A stretch of DNA of 9,988 bases from Syntrophales bacterium (GTDB lineage Bacteria; Desulfobacterota; Syntrophia; Syntrophales; UBA2210): assembly GCA_028715865.1 (NCBI GenBank), contig JAQUQY010000039.1, positions 1 through 9,988 on the forward strand. The letters are read 5' to 3'. A program made the position numbers and the translations under genes. Under the pieces are notes generated by a model. That model searched no databases and was not told where the DNA came from. It worked only from the letters and a program-made list of their open reading frames with translations. Every line of letters starts with the position of its first letter. Within the stretch, counting starts at the first letter, position 1. Of this stretch, positions 6,281 to 9,988 are shown piece after piece.

Positions 6281-7333
6281 TTAGAGAACCCTTATAATTC
6301 CCTTGGGTTCATCCGACACCTCGCCGATGATTGATGCGTACTGTAGGCCTTCCTCATTCATTCGTTTTGCCATGAGAACCGCATCGGTTTCGGGAACTGA
6401 CACTAATAGTCCTCCCGATGTCTGGGGATCGAAGAAGGTGTCCATTAACCAGTCTGGACAGGACGGACCTTGCTCAACCATGGAGATCCGGAACTTTCTG
6501 TTGCGGTGAAGACCGCCGGGAAGAATTCCCATCTCGGCAAACTCCCTGATTTCTGGAAAAACAGGTACCTCTGACGAGTGGATTAAAATGCCGGTATCGC
6601 CTCCATCGACCATTTCGCAGGCATGGCCCAGGAGCCCGAAGCCCGTTATATCCGTGCAGGCGTTAACGGTGAAGTCTTTCATTATCTCAGCGGCCTTCCG
6701 GTTCAGTTCCGCCATGGTTTCCGTAGCTCTCCTCACCAGCTCCCCGGGGGCCATGCCGGCTTTCAGTGCCGTGTTAATTATGCCTGTTCCCAAGGGCTTG
6801 GTCAGAACCAGTAAATCGCCGGAACGGGCTTCACGGTTAAGGAGCAGCTTCCGTGGATGAACGGTACCCGTGACGGAAAGGCCGTATTTAAGTTCAGGAT
6901 CTTCGACACTGTGTCCTCCCACAAGAAGAACCTCAGCTTCCCGCATTTTTTCAAGGCCTCCCCTCAGGATATCGTGAAGAATCGCCATATCCATGTCATT
7001 GACGGGAAAGCATACGATGTTCATCGCCGTAAGCGGGTTTCCTCCCATGGCATATACGTCGGAAAGGGCGTTTGCCACTGCCACCTGGCCGAAGGTATAG
7101 GGATCATCCACAATGGGCGTCAAGAAATCCAGTGTCTGGATAAGCGCCAGGTCCTCCGTAATTTTATACACCCCGGCGTCGTCGCAGGTTTCGATGCCGG
7201 CGAGAAGATTTGGATGTGACATCAGCTGAAGTCCGCAGAGTGCTTTATTCAGGTCGCCCGGACCGATCTTGCAGGCTCACCCGGCTCCCCTGACCGTTGC
7301 CGTCAGCCGTATGGCGGCGGGGTCTTCTTTCAC
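6281..7333 (-). CDS. selD: selenide, water dikinase (selenophosphate synthetase), predicted selenoprotein with UGA-encoded Sec19
   Basis: SelD makes selenophosphate from selenide and ATP (yielding AMP and phosphate) for Sec-tRNA synthesis and tRNA selenouridine. A plain ORF begins at ATG 7222 and lacks the catalytic N-terminus. Reading upstream in frame through one TGA (7279-7277) restores it: GTG start at 7333 with AAGGA 8 bases before it, then RLTATVRGAGUACKI (9-23), which aligns with E. coli RLTQYSHGAGCGCKI. Sec19 replaces E. coli Cys17, and Lys22 matches catalytic Lys20. The rest is standard: PNLLAGIETCDDAGVY (41-56), NALSDVYAMGG (88-98), GGHSVEDPE (139-147), TKPLGTG (178-184), TDITGFGLLGH (227-237) and DPQTSGGLL (302-310). 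The length of 350 residues compares with 347 in E. coli. A candidate SECIS follows the UGA. TGA is also an ordinary stop here (for example in lysR), so recoding must be local. Confidence 0.93.
7252..7279 (-). promoter_or_regulatory. UGA Sec codon with candidate SECIS hairpin in selD
   Basis: The in-frame UGA occupies 7279-7277. After 12 nt, GGUC (7264-7261) and GACC (7255-7252) form a 4-bp stem around loop CGGGC (7260-7256). In E. coli fdhF the upper SECIS hairpin, bound by SelB, also starts about 11 nt after the UGA and has G residues in its apical loop, so distance and size fit. The stem is short and no clear lower stem was found by eye. An alternative pairing of GUCCG with a downstream CGGAC would enclose a much larger loop. 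Confidence 0.55.
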
Positions 7334-7401
7334 CTTTTCTTCCTTTCCCGCGGGAATTTCTCTTATTACCGTAAATTCGCCGGACGTTTTGGGCTTTTTA
7401 C

Positions 7402-7407
7402 ATTATA
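7402..7407 (-). promoter_or_regulatory. candidate -10 element for selD
   Basis: A perfect TATAAT on the - strand (7407-7402) lies about 70 bases upstream of the selD GTG start. At the proper distance upstream there is only GC-rich sequence with no TTGACA-like -35. A good -10 with a poor -35 is common for activator-dependent promoters, which would suit control by the divergent LysR protein. The assignment rests on one hexamer. Confidence 0.35.
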
Positions 7408-7457
7408 TTACTCTCGGATTCTACCGGCCTTCATGTAAAAAACCTGATTCTCCTTGT

Positions 7458-7470
7458 AGCGGAAGCCGCT
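7458..7470. repeat. inverted repeat in the selD-lysR divergent region
   Basis: AGCGG-AAG-CCGCT is a perfect 5-bp inverted repeat, extendable by a T-G and a G-C pair, near the middle of the 207-bp intergenic region between the divergent selD and lysR starts. LysR-type regulators usually bind such dyads between themselves and a divergent target, so this is a candidate operator. CATGT-type hexamers at 7432, 7472 and 7522 surround it. No clear promoter for lysR was found. Confidence 0.3.
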
Positions 7471-7540
7471 GCATGTGTCAAATTCAATATGGTAATAGCC
7501 TGATGTTGCCTGAAGGGTTGCCATGTGATAAGGGGTAGCC

Positions 7541-8461
7541 ATGAAAACATTCTCAAAAAACATAACCCTGCAGCAGATTGAGTGCCTGATCCACCTTGCC
7601 GAAGAAGGAACCTTCAGCCGCGCCGCCAGAGTCATGTGCCTCACGCAGCCTTCACTTACAAAACACATACAGAGGCTGGAAGATATCGTGGGGTCGACCG
7701 TGGTCGAAAGAACAAGCGGCGGTGTCGAACTCACCGCCGAGGGGAGGGTGGTTCTTGAGTTGGGAAGACGCGTATTCAGAAATATGAACGAGATGGAGGA
7801 AAGAGTTTCGCTGGCGCGCAACAGTGATAAAGGAACCATTTCTCTGGCCGCGAGCACCATACCGGCTGCCTATATTCTTCCCGCGGTTCTAAGCAACTTC
7901 AGAGCTGATCGCCCTGATATACTCTGTTTCGTCCGGATGAACGACAGTGCCGCGGTTATGGACATGGTACTGGACGGCGAGGTTGAAATCGGTTTTCTCG
8001 GGAGCCGTCCAACGAGCAAGAAAATCGACTATGAAGCTTTATGGAAGGACCTTCTGGTCCTTGCAATTCCTAAGAATCATCCCTGGCGAGGCAGGAAGTC
8101 CGTGTCATGGGATGAGATCGCCAGGGAACCCTTCGTTGGAAGGGAAGCGGGATCGGCCACGAAAGAAACGATGGAGAGTTATTTTTCCGAGCGTGGAATG
8201 CGAGTTGCCCTTACTGTTGTTGCTGAAATGGGGAGCTCTGAATCTGTTAAAGAGGCCATAATGACGGGACTGGGCATATCGGTTATTTCGCTTCACGCGA
8301 TAAGGAGGGAACTGGAGCGGGGCGATCTGATCCGGGTCCCTGTTGAAGGCCCTCCCATTGAGCGTGAGTTCTGGCTGGCGTACAGGAGGCAGTTTCCCCT
8401 GAAGCGGCATCACAGGCTCTTCATTGATTTTGTAAGGGCCTATCCCCTTGACATTGAGTGA
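7541..8461 (+). CDS. LysR-family transcriptional regulator, probably selenium-metabolism associated
   Basis: This is a full-length LysR-type regulator of 306 residues. The N-terminal winged helix-turn-helix is clear: ITLQQIECLIHLAEEGTFSRAARVMCLTQPSLTKHIQRLEDIVG (8-51), followed by ERTSGGVELTAEGRVVLE and a linker helix to about residue 93. The C-terminal effector-binding domain begins near 97 with GTISLAASTIPAAYILPAVLSNF. It is typical in its DMVLDGEVEIGFLG and SESVKEAIMTGLGISVIS blocks. The ATG at 7541 has AAGGGG 5 bases upstream. A LysR subgroup is known to occur with selenium genes, and its divergent position beside selD suggests that it controls selD and perhaps yedE; the ligand is unknown. 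The stop lies 7 bp before thrC, so the two genes are probably co-transcribed. Confidence 0.92.
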   Translation: MKTFSKNITLQQIECLIHLAEEGTFSRAARVMCLTQPSLTKHIQRLEDIVGSTVVERTSGGVELTAEGRVVLELGRRVFRNMNEMEERVSLARNSDKGTISLAASTIPAAYILPAVLSNFRADRPDILCFVRMNDSAAVMDMVLDGEVEIGFLGSRPTSKKIDYEALWKDLLVLAIPKNHPWRGRKSVSWDEIAREPFVGREAGSATKETMESYFSERGMRVALTVVAEMGSSESVKEAIMTGLGISVISLHAIRRELERGDLIRVPVEGPPIEREFWLAYRRQFPLKRHHRLFIDFVRAYPLDIE

Positions 8462-8468
8462 TGCTGAC

Positions 8469-9848
8469 ATGATTCGATACTACAGCACCAACAGGAACCT
8501 CAACCCGTCTGGGGGTATCCGTCCCTTCAGGGGAAAAGTAACTTTTGCAGAGGCGCTTCTGCGGGGACAGGCTCCTGATGAAGGTCTTTTTATGCCTGAC
8601 GCCATTCCAGGGCTAACCATTTCGCAGATTCTGTCTCTCAGGGGGAAGGCCTACCACGACGCGGCCTTTCTTGTGGCGGATGCCTTTCTCGGGAACGACA
8701 TTGATAGCGAATCACTCAGGTCTATCGTGGAGGATTCCTATCCTTTCGGCGTGCCCCTTGAAAAGGTCTATGGCCGGAAGTACATCATGCGCCTGGACCA
8801 GGGGCCCACAGCTTCCTTCAAGGATTTCGCGGCCCGTATGATGGCACGGTTCATGAGCCGGTTCAAGGGCAAGGACCGACGGCTAAACGTTCTCGTTGCA
8901 ACCTCGGGCGATACGGGAAGCGCCGTGGGGGAAGCCTTCAAGGGAGTTGAAGGGATAGATGTCTGCATTCTCTATCCCCGGAACGAAGTGAGCGGCAGGC
9001 AGAAAAAACAACTCGATACCATCGGACAAAACGTCCGGGCCATATCTGTGGACGGCAAATTCGATGACTGCCAGAACATGGTAAAGGAGGCCTTTTCAGA
9101 CCCGGGGCTTGCGCACCTGAATTTTACCTCAGCCAATTCAATCAATTTCGGGCGCATTCTTCCCCAGATCGTCTACTATGTCTATGCTTACGCCCAGCTT
9201 GCTCGACAGGGCGGCGAGGAGATGATCGTCTCCGTACCTTCGGGCAATTTCGGAAACGCGCTGGGTTGCGAGTATGCCAGAAGAATGGGGCTGCCCGTGA
9301 AAATGCTGGCAATGCCTACCAATGAAAACGATGAATTTCCCAGGTATTTGAAAAGCGGCCGCTATGAGGCGGTTTCACCTTCCAGGGCCTGTCTTTCGAA
9401 TGCCATGAACGTGGGCCATCCCAGCAACCTTGCCCGCTTCTTTGATATCTACGGTGGTACGGTGGACCGGAAAGGTGTGGTGCACCGCCTTCCCGACCTG
9501 GAGGAAATGAGAAAGAACATATTCTCCGTAAGTGTTTCCGATGAAGCGACCAGATATACCATAAAGGCCGTATATGATCGTTACGGAACTGTTCTGGAGC
9601 CCCACGGCGCCGTGGGATGGCGTGGGCTGGAAGCCTGGATTGATGAATTCGGTGATTTCCCCCTTTGTGTTTCTCTTGAAACGGCCCATCCTGCCAAGTT
9701 TCCCGACGAAATAACAGAGCTTCTTGGAATTGTTCCCGAAATACCTGAAAGCATGCGCGGGCTTGACCAGCGACATGGTGAACCCGTTGAGCTGCCGTCG
9801 GACTATGTGGTCTTTAGAGACTACCTGGCTGGCACACTTGAAGTTTAA
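8469..9848 (+). CDS. thrC: threonine synthase
   Basis: This PLP-dependent enzyme converts O-phosphohomoserine to threonine in the cytoplasm, the last step of threonine biosynthesis. The 459 residues fit the long (about 430-500 residue) ThrC class. It begins MIRYYSTNRN and has the ThrC-type N-terminus with GGIRPF and DEGLFMPD. The PLP lysine is Lys118 in QGPTASFKDFAARMM (111-125). Phosphate-binding loops are SGDTGSA (146-152) and PSGNFGN (257-263). NAMNVGHPSN and the C-terminal ETAHPAKFP are family-typical. The ATG at 8469 is chosen over a TTG at 8448, which lies inside lysR. Only a weak GAGTGA precedes it, so translation may be coupled to that of lysR, whose stop is 7 bp upstream. No terminator is evident after the stop. 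Confidence 0.95.
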   Translation: MIRYYSTNRNLNPSGGIRPFRGKVTFAEALLRGQAPDEGLFMPDAIPGLTISQILSLRGKAYHDAAFLVADAFLGNDIDSESLRSIVEDSYPFGVPLEKVYGRKYIMRLDQGPTASFKDFAARMMARFMSRFKGKDRRLNVLVATSGDTGSAVGEAFKGVEGIDVCILYPRNEVSGRQKKQLDTIGQNVRAISVDGKFDDCQNMVKEAFSDPGLAHLNFTSANSINFGRILPQIVYYVYAYAQLARQGGEEMIVSVPSGNFGNALGCEYARRMGLPVKMLAMPTNENDEFPRYLKSGRYEAVSPSRACLSNAMNVGHPSNLARFFDIYGGTVDRKGVVHRLPDLEEMRKNIFSVSVSDEATRYTIKAVYDRYGTVLEPHGAVGWRGLEAWIDEFGDFPLCVSLETAHPAKFPDEITELLGIVPEIPESMRGLDQRHGEPVELPSDYVVFRDYLAGTLEV

Positions 9849-9988
9849 TCCAGGAGTATGACAGGGTTTCCGCTAATCCCCGCTCAGGTAAAGGTAAGGC
9901 ACGGCAGGAAGCAGGTGCAAAGGCAAATACCGTATTCATAAGGGAACTGTTTTTTCAGGATAAGGGAAACCCGAAAGTCGAGGCCTGG

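Noticed and set aside
6281..7222. SelD as a 313-residue Cys-less, truncated or pseudogenised protein starting at ATG 7222
   Set aside because: The upstream frame encodes the exact missing N-terminus, interrupted by a single TGA at the catalytic position; no other lesion is present and a ribosome binding site and start codon are in place, so recoding explains it better than decay.
7408..7860. 150-residue ORF on the - strand overlapping the selD-lysR gap and the lysR 5' end
   Set aside because: It is antisense to the clear HTH region of lysR, has no recognisable motif, and would occupy the divergent promoter region.
9858..9941. Possible 27-residue peptide starting at ATG 9858
   Set aside because: The CAGGAG site is too close to the ATG, the peptide resembles nothing known, and it is no longer than chance.
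9842..9988. Open reading frame running off the right edge in frame with AAG GCA at 9896-9901
   Set aside because: It is open for 49 codons but contains no ATG, GTG or TTG start after the thrC frame and has no recognisable homology, so it cannot be called a gene from this window.

Overview
The window reads as ordinary chromosomal sequence from a Gram-negative (diderm), selenocysteine-using bacterium. The style of the genes (an MlaEFD lipid transporter, an FmdB zinc ribbon, a selenium gene cluster) and the moderate G+C suggest a Desulfobacterota (former Deltaproteobacteria) type organism. That assignment is inference; there is no rRNA or other taxonomic marker here. No transposase, integrase, phage gene, tRNA, rRNA or CRISPR array was seen.

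Left part (1-4709, all + strand): the 3' end of a D-alanine--D-alanine ligase-like ATP-grasp gene; then a three-gene MlaE-MlaF-MlaD operon for phospholipid transport across the envelope, whose MlaD carries an extra C-terminal beta-rich domain of about 170 residues; then, behind a near-consensus sigma70 promoter, a small two-gene unit of an unassigned HExxH protein and an FmdB-family zinc ribbon, closed by a perfect 18-bp-stem terminator.

Centre (4755-7333, - strand): a selenium cluster of selD (selenophosphate synthetase), yedE (YeeE/YedE-family membrane protein) and a TusA/SirA-like sulfur carrier. The main result of this reading is that selD is longer than a plain ORF search shows. An in-frame TGA at 7277-7279 sits exactly at the catalytic Cys position of SelD (GAG-U-ACKI against E. 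coli GAG-C-GCKI), a GTG start with a good ribosome binding site lies 18 codons upstream, and a small hairpin suitable as a SECIS lies 12 nt after the UGA. SelD is therefore predicted to be a 350-residue selenoprotein, and the cell should carry selA, selB and selC elsewhere.

Right part (7541-9848, + strand): a LysR-family regulator divergent from selD, probably the regulator of the selenium genes, followed 7 bp downstream by threonine synthase (thrC). The last 140 bases hold no gene that can be supported.

Logic of the selenium block: YedE probably imports or handles a selenium or sulfur species, the TusA-like protein may carry it as a persulfide or perselenide on Cys12, and SelD activates selenide to selenophosphate for Sec-tRNA synthesis. 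Because SelD itself appears to need Sec, the block forms a self-reinforcing loop.
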